DNA from: JBEBGV01 sp040081265
GTDB taxonomy: Bacteria; Acidobacteriota; Vicinamibacteria; Vicinamibacterales; UBA2999
Direction: 5' to 3'
Assembly: GCA_040081265.1 (NCBI GenBank)
Contig: JBEBGV010000016.1
Coordinates: 1-64,000, forward strand
Length of the DNA: 64,000 bases
Shown: one piece after another, positions 1-8,244 of the stretch
Numbering within the stretch: the first letter of the stretch is position 1
How the letters are laid out: every line of letters begins with the position of its first letter
Position numbers and translations under genes: made by a program
Notes under the pieces: generated by a model
Seen by the model: the letters and a program-made list of their open reading frames with translations, nothing else
Database searches by the model: none
Told to the model about the DNA's origin: nothing

Positions 1-96
1 CAGACGAAGCGTATTCTCGGGATGAAACCAAATCTTAAAAGTGCGGCTCGCACAACCTTCAGTATCCCTATGGAACTGTTTTCACAAATCTCATGA
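1..96 (+). CDS. 3' end of an upstream gene (partial)
   Basis: The first frame is open from base 1 to a TGA at 94-96 and gives 31 residues ending in ELFSQIS. Its stop overlaps the ATG of the next gene in an ATGA arrangement (93-96), which is typical of translationally coupled genes in one operon. That overlap is the main reason to call it coding. The remaining residues are too few to assign a family. Confidence 0.45.
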   Translation, partial: QTKRILGMKPNLKSAARTTFSIPMELFSQIS

Positions 97-704
97 TCAA
101 GCGGCTCTTCTACAAACCGACGCGATATGAGCCGGTCATCCCCGCTGACTCTCTGACCCTGTCGCCTGATGGAATAGCGGGCTCCATTCATGCAGAGCCA
201 ATGAGGCATGTCCTCATCGTTCCGCAAAGCACTCTCGACGAGTTTGGTCTGACGCCAGGAGACCTTCGAGAGAACGTGGTTATTGATGACAGCTCATTCG
301 GTGGCTTGCACGAACTTCCCTCAGGAACAGTTCTTGGACTGGGAGACGTTGATATTCGCTTAACGATCCACTGTGAGCCATGTCCAAGAATGAATCCGGT
401 TGTCTCAGACTATCGCGTCTTGAAGGACAAACGCGGCTATCTCGGGACAATCACCAAAGGAGGCACTATCAAGCTGGGGGACCTAGTTGTTCCCAAAGGC
501 GTTCGCTACGAAGCGATCCCATTTGATCTGAAAGAGCGGATTCTTTGGTATCTAGACAAGCAGGACTCGCCGGTTCCAGTGACAACCCTCGTAAAGGAAG
601 TCGGGTTGTCTGTTTCCTACTGCCGCGTCATTCCGAATGTCCTAAGGGACCTTCCTAAGGCGAAGGCCAAAGTGCTCTTCGCTAAGGATCAGGCACCGAC
701 TTAG
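93..704 (+). CDS. MOSC-domain-like protein
   Basis: This 203-residue protein reads like a MOSC (molybdenum cofactor sulfurase C-terminal) domain. Near the N-terminus are the segments SPDGIAGSIH and PQSTLDEFGLTPGDLREN. At about residue 92 lies HCEPC, the position of the conserved cysteine that carries a persulfide in MOSC proteins. The usual GD-H motif reads GSIH here. The last 60 residues, after PFDLKERIL, look like a separate winged-helix-type tail (SYCRVIPNVLRDLP), slightly reminiscent of alkyltransferase DNA-binding domains; this is a weak resemblance. The start overlaps the preceding stop (ATGA). MOSC proteins handle activated sulfur or detoxify N-hydroxylated compounds, but the substrate here is unknown. 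Confidence 0.7.
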   Translation: MIKRLFYKPTRYEPVIPADSLTLSPDGIAGSIHAEPMRHVLIVPQSTLDEFGLTPGDLRENVVIDDSSFGGLHELPSGTVLGLGDVDIRLTIHCEPCPRMNPVVSDYRVLKDKRGYLGTITKGGTIKLGDLVVPKGVRYEAIPFDLKERILWYLDKQDSPVPVTTLVKEVGLSVSYCRVIPNVLRDLPKAKAKVLFAKDQAPT

Positions 705-863
705 CTCTTCTCAATCTTGGAAGCTATGTCAGGATCGCCAACGGTCTACAGAGTTCGAGTCTCCGGAAGGGTCAGCGCAAACGTGCCAATCTGGCACGAA
801 CTGACTTAGAAAAAGCAGCTCGGTTGGGCTGTTGTTTCAGTTATCCACAGTCAAGACGGCAAA

Positions 864-1034
864 ATGAGCCACTGTGGAGCGTGTGACCTTCATCGGGACA
901 CGAGTCGAACTTTTGAGAAGCTCGCTCTCAAACTCTGGAAGTGGACTACGGACAATTGGGAAGAGATTAAGGCAGACGATGAACGCGTCGCGAGAGAGCT
1001 TGAAAGATTAAGGTCTCGACGTCGTGCGGCTTAG
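864..1034 (+). CDS. small basic protein, 56 residues, with N-terminal CxxC
   Basis: ATG at 864 opens a 56-codon frame. The product begins MSHCGACDLHRDTSR (a CGAC zinc-ligand-like pair), continues with an aromatic helix FEKLALKLWKWT, and ends with a charged helix ERVARELERLRSRRRAA. I call it coding because a diverged copy of the same sequence, alignable at protein level, lies at 11,376-11,525. The region just upstream, from an ATG at 726, is in the same frame but interrupted by TAG at 807-809, so a longer ancestral protein is possible. No clear ribosome site is visible. Function unknown. Confidence 0.5.
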   Translation: MSHCGACDLHRDTSRTFEKLALKLWKWTTDNWEEIKADDERVARELERLRSRRRAA

Positions 1035-1134
1035 AGATTGCGGAAGGTCCACTGACTTCTTCATATTATCGAAGTCGGTATTCCTTGTACAGGACGTAGG
1101 TTGTTCTGATGTGGATTGAACTGAGATGAAGAGC

Positions 1135-1164
1135 GCGCTCCGGGAGTCCTACCTCCCGGAGCGC
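1135..1164 (+). promoter_or_regulatory. perfect hairpin A, loop TCCTAC
   Basis: Stem 1135-1146 (GCGCTCCGGGAG) pairs perfectly with 1153-1164 around the six-base loop TCCTAC. It is followed 20 bases later by the block GAGATGAGACCTC (1185-1197). There is no T-run on either side, so it is not an ordinary intrinsic terminator. Confidence 0.6.
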
Positions 1165-1324
1165 TTGGTTGACCGCACCCACAAGAGATGAGACCTCTCG
1201 AGAGTACGATTTCTCCGTAGGGGTACTGCGGTTTTGTTTGTAGCTTTAGAGGCTGACATAGTCAGGCGGCTCAATCTACGAAAACTTCTTCTGGTAATTG
1301 ATCAGGTCAAAGGTGTAAAAAGAA

Positions 1325-1354
1325 CCGTCGGTAGGGTCCTACCCCTACCGACGG
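1325..1354 (+). promoter_or_regulatory. perfect hairpin B, loop TCCTAC
   Basis: Stem 1325-1336 (CCGTCGGTAGGG) pairs perfectly with 1343-1354 around the same TCCTAC loop as hairpin A, although most of the stem sequence differs. The shared stem length and loop suggest that structure is conserved rather than sequence. It lies 44 bases before the start codon at 1399, so it would sit in that gene's leader RNA. Confidence 0.6.
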
Positions 1355-1355
1355 C

Positions 1356-1375
1356 GCTCTGGAATATTCCAGAGC
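1356..1375. promoter_or_regulatory. 20-bp perfect palindrome
   Basis: GCTCTGGAAT followed directly by its reverse complement ATTCCAGAGC. It lies between hairpin B and the ribosome site of the gene at 1399. It could be an operator for a dimeric repressor or a second RNA hairpin. Confidence 0.5.
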
Positions 1376-1398
1376 TCGCACTCAGGAGATGAGACCTC

Positions 1399-1695
1399 AT
1401 GAGCACGCGCCCCGACCTACAATGTGTCGCTTGTGGCACATTGCTTCCCACCAATGACGACTGTAAGTGTAAGTTAAACAAAGACTTACGTCAACGACTC
1501 GACTCGGAAGTGGTGGATGCATTTCGCACACTCACGGAGAGCCGAATCGGTCTTTCACGCACGCGCTGGGACGTCATCGAACGTGCTTTTGAAGCGATTC
1601 AGCGCATCAAAATCGTTAAGACCCCAACGCCAACACCGTCATCTCGCCGCCGCGGATCGTCGCCGAGCAAGATCAAGAACGAAGACGTTGCATAA
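1399..1695 (+). CDS. small zinc-ribbon-like protein, 98 residues
   Basis: ATG at 1399 follows GGAG within GGAGATGAGACCTC, a good ribosome site. The N-terminus has four cysteines in the order CVACG at residues 9-12 and CKCK at about 22-24, which fits a compact zinc ribbon. The middle is a helical region (EVVDAFRTLTESRIGLSRTRWDVIERAFEAI cut short here) and the C-terminus is Ser/Arg/Lys-rich, as in nucleic-acid-binding tails. An 11-bp hairpin follows the stop, and hairpin B with a palindrome precedes it. I do not recognise the family. A small regulator or adaptor is plausible but is inference. Confidence 0.6.
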   Translation: MSTRPDLQCVACGTLLPTNDDCKCKLNKDLRQRLDSEVVDAFRTLTESRIGLSRTRWDVIERAFEAIQRIKIVKTPTPTPSSRRRGSSPSKIKNEDVA

Positions 1696-1715
1696 CGTGT
1701 AGTTAAGTCCATACA

Positions 1716-1742
1716 GCGGAACGTTGTGCTCCAACGTTCCGC
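1716..1742 (+). terminator. hairpin after the zinc-ribbon gene
   Basis: Stem GCGGAACGTTG (1716-1726) pairs perfectly with CAACGTTCCGC (1732-1742) around TGCTC. It is placed where a terminator would be, 21 bases after the stop at 1695. It lacks a following T-run, so it may instead stabilise the mRNA end. Confidence 0.45.
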
Positions 1743-1918
1743 CGTTCGATGAGCGCCAGCCCCTCCGGTTTCCCCCCTACGTTCATCTTCATCGGGTTAG
1801 GCCGAGCCGCTTCTTCGGCGTGGGTCGGTGGCCTCCGAAGGCCACTTGCTGAATCCCACTGGGTGCGTAGAATGAGGGCCACGACACCGACTTCATCCAG
1901 GTCGACCGTCGTTCCCCA

Positions 1919-4015
1919 ATGACAAAGCTCCGCAGCATCATCTATCTATTGGTCTACCTGGGCGTACTCGTGACGCTCAGGATTGCTGCGTCTCGAGTAT
2001 TTCCGGCCCTTCCGGATTCAGCGAACGAGTTGTGGTTTGCAAGCGGACTGCTGCTGGTGGTCCTGGGCGTTCTCGTAACGGAGAAACACTTCACACGTCC
2101 CCTCGACGTCGTGGTGAATGCCATCACCGTCATCGTCGTCCTTCAGACAATCGACGTATCGCAACGATTCCTGCTGTTTTCTGTATCCTACGGCTACGCA
2201 CTCCTGATGGGTTTTCTGGCGCTCGTTGGATTCGCGCTGTCATCAGAAGATGCAGACCCAACCTCCGGCAGACAGCAACTGGCGCACGCTCTCTATCGCA
2301 TAACCGGATATCTTGGCGGAGCACGCGTCATGTTCTCCGCGATGTTCGCTTTCGCGATGTTCGAGTACGTACTGGTCAACGTCGAAACGGCACAGGCCGT
2401 GAGCAATCAGGAGTGGCTCGTCCTACTAATGATTGCGTTTTGGGTTTCTGCCCTCCTCATCGAGCCTTTCGACCGGGCTGTTGTCGCACCACTTCTCGCA
2501 CGGATGACAATGCCTAAAGCTTCACGCTTGGGGAGAGTTGCTCGTCGATATGAGCCGCGGGTCATCATGGTCGCCAAGACGCGAGACGCGACTACGCCCT
2601 CGTTTGGCTCTCTAGCTGTTGTGCATCCGGATGGTGGCGATCCACAGAGCGGCCGAGTGGCGATGTACCTCGATGATGTTGATACCGATGAAGGCCGGTT
2701 CCTTCAGTTTTACATCCTCGGAGGCACCGAGAGCGGAACCATGCCTGGAACCCAGGTTACTGCCGTCACAGAGGAACGAGCCTCGCAGCTTCTTTCAGCT
2801 GAACCAGGCGCATTGACCACTTATGGCAAGCGACAGCAAATCGCGGGTACCGTAGCTGCCAATTCCAATATTGATGTTGTCAACATTCGAATGCTGGACG
2901 GCGTGGATCAACGAATGACTCTCGCAGAAGGAGACCTGCTCTCAATCGACGTCTATGGACAGTCAGTTAAGTACCAAGTCATCGGCGTCAGGACTGACAC
3001 AGAAACGGTCAGCGGACAGAACAAGGCTGGGATGAAGTACATCAGTGCTCAGCAGATTGGAGCATGGGATAGTGGTCGACAGAAATTCATAGGAGCCACT
3101 TGGGTTCCTGATGTGAATGCGGTCGTGTTTCAGGAATCGAATGACGGAGGTCAGCCGATTCCTCATCTTGGACCGCATTGCTTTAAAGTCGGAGTTGTTC
3201 CGAAGTCTCCTTACCCCGTTTACATAGACTTCAACGAAACCATCACTCACCATCTCGCCATCATCGGCAAGACAGGTACCGGCAAGTCTCAGATGGCCGC
3301 TCGGATTGTCGAGGGCTTGGTCGCCGACGGCTACAAGGTCGTGATACTTGAAGTCGACCGTAAGCACCCGCAGTCGCTGTCGAAGCGAATCAGTCCTGAC
3401 CTCGTGGCGGCGAGCACAACCTCGTGGTCGTCTAAGTTGGAAGACCGAACGCGAAACGGGAAGACGGTCAAGGAACTCGCATGGAGTTGCAAGTGCGACT
3501 TCACAGTGGCGAATGGTCGGCGTGTCTTCGTCATCGACCTCGACGAGCAAGCCAAAGACATGGACGGCGGCCCGCTGTCGCACGCGGAAAGCGCCTGTGC
3601 CGTGATCAAGGAAGTCTTGGTACACAAAGCGAAGGCGGAGAACGAGGGCGACAAACTGTGCATTGTCCTTGAGGAAGCGTACGACTTCATTCCCGAGAAC
3701 ACATTCGGCAGTCAGGACTTCGGGCAACCGAACGTCAGCCGAATCGCACAACTCGTCCTCAAGTGTCGAAAGCATCAAATCGGCTTCTTAGTAATCACTC
3801 AGCGCACCGCATTGGTGTCGAAGACGATCCTGTATCAGTGCAACACCATCATCGCCCTTCAGACCTTTGATGAGACATCGCGAAATTTCATGTCCGCATA
3901 CATCAACAACAAGTACCTAGAGAGCATGAGCATCTTGCCTCGTTTTCGAGCGATCGTCGTCGGCAAGGGTTCGTCGTGCGACAAGCCCATCATCGTGAAT
4001 TTTGAGCAGCAGTAG
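1919..4015 (+). CDS. membrane-anchored HerA/FtsK-type (DUF87) ATPase
   Basis: This 698-residue protein has about six hydrophobic segments in its first 190 residues, then a beta-rich region with a HerA-barrel look. The RecA-type motor follows, with Walker A GKTGTGKS at residues 450-457 and Walker B LCIVLEEAYDFIP at 580 onward with the acidic pair E585-E586. A sensor-like VITQR motif follows. HerA/FtsK-family enzymes pump DNA or proteins using hexameric rings. Membrane anchoring of this type is seen in conjugation and in some defence proteins. No NurA nuclease, SIR2 or relaxase lies beside it. An unlinked neighbour at 18,454 is a second HerA/TraD-like ATPase of different architecture. The ribosome site before ATG 1919 is weak. 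A small hairpin (1828-1845) lies upstream. Confidence 0.85.
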   Translation: MTKLRSIIYLLVYLGVLVTLRIAASRVFPALPDSANELWFASGLLLVVLGVLVTEKHFTRPLDVVVNAITVIVVLQTIDVSQRFLLFSVSYGYALLMGFLALVGFALSSEDADPTSGRQQLAHALYRITGYLGGARVMFSAMFAFAMFEYVLVNVETAQAVSNQEWLVLLMIAFWVSALLIEPFDRAVVAPLLARMTMPKASRLGRVARRYEPRVIMVAKTRDATTPSFGSLAVVHPDGGDPQSGRVAMYLDDVDTDEGRFLQFYILGGTESGTMPGTQVTAVTEERASQLLSAEPGALTTYGKRQQIAGTVAANSNIDVVNIRMLDGVDQRMTLAEGDLLSIDVYGQSVKYQVIGVRTDTETVSGQNKAGMKYISAQQIGAWDSGRQKFIGATWVPDVNAVVFQESNDGGQPIPHLGPHCFKVGVVPKSPYPVYIDFNETITHHLAIIGKTGTGKSQMAARIVEGLVADGYKVVILEVDRKHPQSLSKRISPDLVAASTTSWSSKLEDRTRNGKTVKELAWSCKCDFTVANGRRVFVIDLDEQAKDMDGGPLSHAESACAVIKEVLVHKAKAENEGDKLCIVLEEAYDFIPENTFGSQDFGQPNVSRIAQLVLKCRKHQIGFLVITQRTALVSKTILYQCNTIIALQTFDETSRNFMSAYINNKYLESMSILPRFRAIVVGKGSSCDKPIIVNFEQQ

Positions 4016-4116
4016 CGGCCCCAGCGGGCAATGACATACGCCAGTGCACGTCTGGTTACATCGGTAGACCGTCGCGAACGACCCCACATAACCACGTCAT
4101 ACTTGAGAGAACAGCC

Positions 4117-5481
4117 TCAGCCATTTTGAGTGACAAATGACGTGAGCAAAGATCGGCGGCCGACCCTGTGGACCGGCCTGGTCTGTTGCATCAGGGACGC
4201 GCGCGTCAGATCGAACAAGGGCATGACCGTGCGTGAGTAGTACGAGGTGTCTACCTGAATTGCACCGCTCTTGAAGAGTATCTCCGCGATTTCCGCCCCT
4301 ACCGCAGTGAGCGGCCACACCAGCCCACCTCCAGTAAGATCGACTGAATTCCTGTCGATCGCTGCACGGACGGTCGTCTCAAGGACGAGTTGCCGGGTCT
4401 TTGCTTCGAATTCCACTTCCGCCGTAACTCTGACTTGACCATCTGCCGTCAAGGCCGCCGTCGCTAGAGAAAGCCTCGACCCAGATGGTCCGTCGACCCA
4501 CGCAGTGGCCTGACCGACTGCACGGAGCCCCGAGTTCAGTTCCAAGCGACCGCCACCCTGCCCTGGAATCAGATCCAACATGAAAGACCGAACCGAGACC
4601 GCGACGTCATACGACCAACGGAGAAAACCGCCTCCTGAATCGGAAAGCATGACTGCCGGTGCCAGACGCAAGGCTTGCCATGAAACCAGATTTTGGGCGC
4701 CGAGATACATCGCGAATCCCGGCGTCTGCGCATCGTACGGAGATTCAGGGTTTGGGGAGCCTGGCCTTAGTTGCCATTGGGAGACAGGGGCAGTCGACCC
4801 GTCGTTGATATTGCCGCAATCGTGAAAGACGGCGCGCACTTCGTTCGTCCAAACAACGAGATAGTCGTCGAACACCGAGGTGGTAAAAGGAAACTGCAGA
4901 CTAAAGGGTAAGAACCAATTCTGAACCTGTGGAAAAGGAATGTTTGTCAACACACTTGGGAGTAAATTTCTGGCATTTAGCCATTTGAATCCGTAGTAGA
5001 TCTCGTCAAGAAATCGCTGTCGGTCGCCAGACCCGTCGGGCAGCGCGTATCCCGCCGCCACAAGTGCTGCATCTGTAGGCGACCACGTCTCCGAGGCCAA
5101 AACCACGCTTCCCACGGAGCGAGTGGTCCACTTGAATTCCTTCACCGCGGTGTCGAAGATCGGCTCAATCCTCGCGTTCTGGATTTGGTATTCAGCGGTG
5201 ACAATCGCTGCGTGCGACTGTCCTGCGGGGTGAAGCCAGACCCTAACGTTCACCGAACACTCGAAAGTGCCGCTAAGCCTGAATGTCGATGCATCAAAGA
5301 GAAAGCTGAATCTAACGCGTGACGCCTGATCCATCGCAATGTTGGTGTTGCTCGGCGCCGGAACCGCGAGTGCGCCAAAGAGCGCTGCAATCGTCGTTCG
5401 CATGGCGGAACTGTGAATGGCGAACCCGCCACCTTCAGGGGTTTCTGTTTCAAAGTAGTCGTGCAGCGAAGACAGAGACAT
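4117..5481 (-). CDS. hypothetical protein, 454 residues, beta-rich
   Basis: I chose ATG at 5481 because AGGAG lies six bases upstream on the minus strand; a TTG eleven codons earlier has no such site. The protein starts MSLSSLHDYFETETPEGG and has no signal peptide. It is rich in alternating hydrophobic and polar stretches ending near SYYSRTVMPLFDL, which suggests a large beta-sheet fold. Resemblance to lipid-binding TULIP-type toxin-associated proteins came to mind, but I see no motif that supports it. It converges with the ATPase gene at 1919-4015. I do not recognise its function. Confidence 0.7.
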   Translation of the reverse strand: MSLSSLHDYFETETPEGGGFAIHSSAMRTTIAALFGALAVPAPSNTNIAMDQASRVRFSFLFDASTFRLSGTFECSVNVRVWLHPAGQSHAAIVTAEYQIQNARIEPIFDTAVKEFKWTTRSVGSVVLASETWSPTDAALVAAGYALPDGSGDRQRFLDEIYYGFKWLNARNLLPSVLTNIPFPQVQNWFLPFSLQFPFTTSVFDDYLVVWTNEVRAVFHDCGNINDGSTAPVSQWQLRPGSPNPESPYDAQTPGFAMYLGAQNLVSWQALRLAPAVMLSDSGGGFLRWSYDVAVSVRSFMLDLIPGQGGGRLELNSGLRAVGQATAWVDGPSGSRLSLATAALTADGQVRVTAEVEFEAKTRQLVLETTVRAAIDRNSVDLTGGGLVWPLTAVGAEIAEILFKSGAIQVDTSYYSRTVMPLFDLTRASLMQQTRPVHRVGRRSLLTSFVTQNG

Positions 5482-5926
5482 TTCGGCTCCTGTGTTGGCA
5501 CGGTGGACGGTCAAGAAATGAGGCAGGACGATACCACAAGGGAGAATGGCCAGAACTGGCTAGCGTGGACTTAGACCGTCGCGTCAAGTCGGCACGAGGG
5601 CCCCTGTTCCATCCCCAGCAGGATATTGCCCTGAGTCCCGTTGAACGTAGGTGGGCATTAGGCTCCGCCCGCCAGCCGCGCGTGGTTGCGCGATGGATCC
5701 TGCGAAGCCGATCCATCGAGTTTGTGACGAGCTAGAGTCACGTTCGCACCGCCGTCCTTGAGGACCGGAGAGCATCGGCTCTGTGACATCGCCAGCCGAC
5801 CTAGTACGGCACCATCGTTTTGTACGAACTGGCGGAGACAAACGTTCATTGGTTGACAGGTCGTCGAACGACCGCTTTAGCCGTCTCATGGGGCGCCTGG
5901 TGACTACTCGCCGGAGGAGGAGCGAC
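5482..5926. other. divergent intergenic region with inverted repeat and promoter-like site
   Basis: This 445-bp gap separates a leftward gene from the rightward pair starting at 5927. It holds a perfect 9-bp inverted repeat CGATGGATC / GATCCATCG at 5691-5699 and 5710-5718, and a TTGACA box with an overlapping palindrome at 5853-5873. The open frames through it have poor starts and biased composition, and I do not support them as genes. Confidence 0.6.
5853..5881 (+). promoter_or_regulatory. possible promoter with palindromic operator
   Basis: TTGACA at 5853-5858 is followed after 17 bases by TTTAGC, a weak -10. The spacer contains the palindrome GGTCGT-CGA-ACGACC (5859-5873). A repressor bound there would block polymerase. 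It lies 46 bases before the start of the gene at 5927, consistent with driving the 5927-7350 pair. Confidence 0.35.
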
Positions 5927-6250
5927 ATGGCTAAGACCAAATTGAGGAAGAAGAAGCCCTCACAGTTGTCGGTAGCGGCGCTAGCGCCGACCATGACGTT
6001 TGCTGAGGCCGCGATGAAGGCCGTGACGTTCACTTGCTCAAATCCGAGCAGCATTCTTGGGATTACTGCAGCGCATGTTAGCGTGCCCATTATCGGTAGC
6101 CGAACCGTCAACCTTCCGTTCGGGACGTTCTCTTTGTTCTGGCGAATCCAAGGTAGCGGTCCGTTCACAGTCACGGTCAACGGTGCACAAATAAGTGCGC
6201 CGATTGCAGGCACAGGGACGGACGCCGGCGTCCGGGTGATTCAGGTATGA
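5927..6250 (+). CDS. hypothetical protein, 107 residues, lysine-rich N-terminus
   Basis: The start ATG 5927 is chosen because GGAGGAGGAG ends six bases before it; the frame is open further upstream but lacks a ribosome site. The product begins MAKTKLRKKKPSQLS and then has beta-type repeats of hydrophobic residues (SILGITAAHVSVPIIGS, GPFTVTVNGAQISAPI), like a small Ig-like or pilin-like domain. There is no typical signal peptide. Its stop overlaps the next start (ATGA at 6247), so the two are translationally coupled and probably work together. Confidence 0.65.
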   Translation: MAKTKLRKKKPSQLSVAALAPTMTFAEAAMKAVTFTCSNPSSILGITAAHVSVPIIGSRTVNLPFGTFSLFWRIQGSGPFTVTVNGAQISAPIAGTGTDAGVRVIQV

Positions 6251-7350
6251 GTACCCTCACAAGCACCGCTGGAGTCGTGGCCATCATCGTCATGATGCCC
6301 ACAATAGGTCGCGCCCAGAGCGGGCCACAGCAAGGGTCGCCGGCACGCATGTCACTAGCCGCACCGGCGAATCTGACTCTGGGCGTGGCAGCTGGGACTG
6401 GCGACGGAGGCAGTTCGGGAACCGAAGGCTCCGGCGTATCTGGCAGCTTCGTTCTGGACGCTTCAACCAAGGACAAGGTCGGCACAGCGGCGATTAGCTG
6501 GGGAGCGGGTCAACGTCAGGTACAGATTGCGTTCAGTAGCCCCGTAGGTTCAAGCGACGAGGCGACGCCGATTTCGTTGACCGGTCTGCCCTCGGGCGCA
6601 AAGACCACCTTCAGCTTCAACCGCCTAAACTGGCGGGGACCGTCGTTTAGGGAGCGGGACGAAATCAACGATCTCTGCGAACGCCTCGGTCTGGCCTCAG
6701 GTCGCATGAGCATCGAAGCAGCCCAGAAGTTGAAGCCGTGCGATGGAACAGTGATAGCGGCAATGAGTCGGCCCGATGACCTGGGGTTCTTCCATGAACT
6801 CAGTCACACCTACGATATTCCCTGGGTTGTCGGCGGCGAAGTTAGTGCTAGCCGCGTCACTCAGAAGTTCATCGACGCGACGACACTGGTCCCAGACTCG
6901 CAGAGCAAGACAACATGGAATGCGTCAGGCAGAGTGGGCGCATTCAAAGCAGGCTTGGGGTTCTTCCTCGCATCGTATTCCTATGGCGAATCCCTGGAGG
7001 CAGCTGGGACAGCCAAGCAAATCTGTCGTCCTCTCGATGGCACCACAGTCACTGGCGCCGTTACCTGCTCGACGAGTGTCATTGGTCGGCCGACGCCAAA
7101 AACGACGTCCGTAGTTTCATTCGAGCTGAGACGGTTCGTCTCCAGTAAGTTCGCTTGGTCGCCCAGTCTGCAGTACGATTTTAAGAAGAATGCCGGCGGA
7201 GACAACGTCTACGCTGTGGAGGTACCCATCTACTTCCTTACGACCGTCGGAACCGCCACTCCCACAGGTGGCGCCAGATTCGCGTACCGATCGGATAAGA
7301 AGGAGGTCACGGGCGTCATCTTCATCGGGAGCGCGTTTAAGCTGTTCTAA
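6247..7350 (+). CDS. secreted or outer-membrane beta-barrel-like protein
   Basis: This 367-residue product has a signal peptide (about residues 1-23, ending GRAQ). A Gly/Ser-rich linker comes next, then amphipathic beta-strands such as FKAGLGFFLASYSYG, FELRRFVSSKFAWSPSLQYDF and VEVPIYFL. The chain ends in an aromatic residue (GSAFKLF), the usual C-terminal signature for BAM-assembled outer-membrane barrels. It is coupled to the 107-residue gene before it. Function unknown; a surface barrel with a small partner is the simplest reading. Confidence 0.65.
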   Translation: MSTLTSTAGVVAIIVMMPTIGRAQSGPQQGSPARMSLAAPANLTLGVAAGTGDGGSSGTEGSGVSGSFVLDASTKDKVGTAAISWGAGQRQVQIAFSSPVGSSDEATPISLTGLPSGAKTTFSFNRLNWRGPSFRERDEINDLCERLGLASGRMSIEAAQKLKPCDGTVIAAMSRPDDLGFFHELSHTYDIPWVVGGEVSASRVTQKFIDATTLVPDSQSKTTWNASGRVGAFKAGLGFFLASYSYGESLEAAGTAKQICRPLDGTTVTGAVTCSTSVIGRPTPKTTSVVSFELRRFVSSKFAWSPSLQYDFKKNAGGDNVYAVEVPIYFLTTVGTATPTGGARFAYRSDKKEVTGVIFIGSAFKLF

Positions 7351-7585
7351 ATGAGCGATCCATGCAGTGGCGAAGTTGAGCCTTTCTGGACGCAGGGCAC
7401 TTTAAGGCGACACGCGACGGATTGTGATGCTTTCCCAATAAACAACGACATCCAAAACTAGAGGAACCCAGCGGCTTCGGTCGCTCCTTCACCAAGGCCA
7501 AGGAGCAAGGCCCATGCAGAGTCAAGTTCACCGAAAAATTGATCACCCACGTCAATCCGCCAGAGCAACGCCACTTCCTGCGTTC

Positions 7586-8209
7586 TTAGTTTGCAGGCAT
7601 TTCCCGTATCTGCACCGCCACGTCCTCGACTGTCTTATCCAAGAGTTCAGAGATGTATTGTGTGTCTTTCGTGAATCGGCCCGCCTGAATTCGGCCGTTG
7701 CGAATCTCAAAGGCCTGATAAGGGTCAAACACCAGGCCGTCTAGATCTTCGTCGCGGCTTAGCAGGACCAGATAGTCCCGACCAACCACGAGTGGTGGAA
7801 AGGGGCGCTTGTCGATAACCCGACGTCCTTGCCACTCACCCTCGCCGCCGCCCTGAACTACCTTGGTAGTCGCATTGACGACTCCGATAGATGAGTCTGC
7901 CTTTAGCACTGACACAATCCGTGCCTGATATGACGTGACAACGTCAGGGGAAGACTCGACCGTTACTCCCGGATTTCTACGCCGAAAACCCGCGCTGCCG
8001 TCGATGACTTCTGAATGTCCCGGAGTCAGGACGCGGATGACAACCACTGCGTCGGCGATATCGACCGCTTCACGAAACGTTCGTTGAGGTGGAGGCATCG
8101 CGTCCGAATTGTCTTTAACGATGGCCCCCTGGCCCTGCGCACTCAGCATCATTCCAGAGCCGATACATGTGGTGACAAGTGCGAATGCGATTACATTCTT
8201 GACTGACAT
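7586..8209 (-). CDS. secreted protein, 207 residues, unknown function
   Basis: ATG at 8209 gives MSVKNVIAFALVTTCIGSGMMLSAQ, cut here to its point: a clear signal peptide of about 25 residues. Upstream codons are in frame, but the signal peptide fits this start. The mature part has the order REAVDIADAVVVIRVL, then a region resembling small periplasmic proteins that begin with an alpha-beta 'ADAVVVG' segment. It ends QIREMPAN. It lies just downstream of the protease gene on the same strand (36 bp), so the two are probably co-transcribed. Confidence 0.65.
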   Translation of the reverse strand: MSVKNVIAFALVTTCIGSGMMLSAQGQGAIVKDNSDAMPPPQRTFREAVDIADAVVVIRVLTPGHSEVIDGSAGFRRRNPGVTVESSPDVVTSYQARIVSVLKADSSIGVVNATTKVVQGGGEGEWQGRRVIDKRPFPPLVVGRDYLVLLSRDEDLDGLVFDPYQAFEIRNGRIQAGRFTKDTQYISELLDKTVEDVAVQIREMPAN

Positions 8210-8244
8210 GGTTAATCCAAACCCCTTCTCTGAAACCGGACGCC

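Larger units (their letters stand above)
1035..1398. other. hairpin-rich intergenic region
   Basis: These 364 bases hold no convincing gene. They contain two perfect 12-bp hairpins with an identical TCCTAC loop (1135-1164 and 1325-1354), a perfect 20-bp palindrome (1356-1375), and a repeated GAGATGAGACCTC block (1185-1197 and 1386-1398). The second copy of that block supplies the ribosome site of the gene at 1399. The first hairpin-plus-block looks like an abandoned or duplicated copy of the same leader. Confidence 0.7.

Noticed and set aside
4117..5481. TULIP-type lipid-binding protein
   Set aside because: Only overall beta-rich character; no diagnostic motif was seen.
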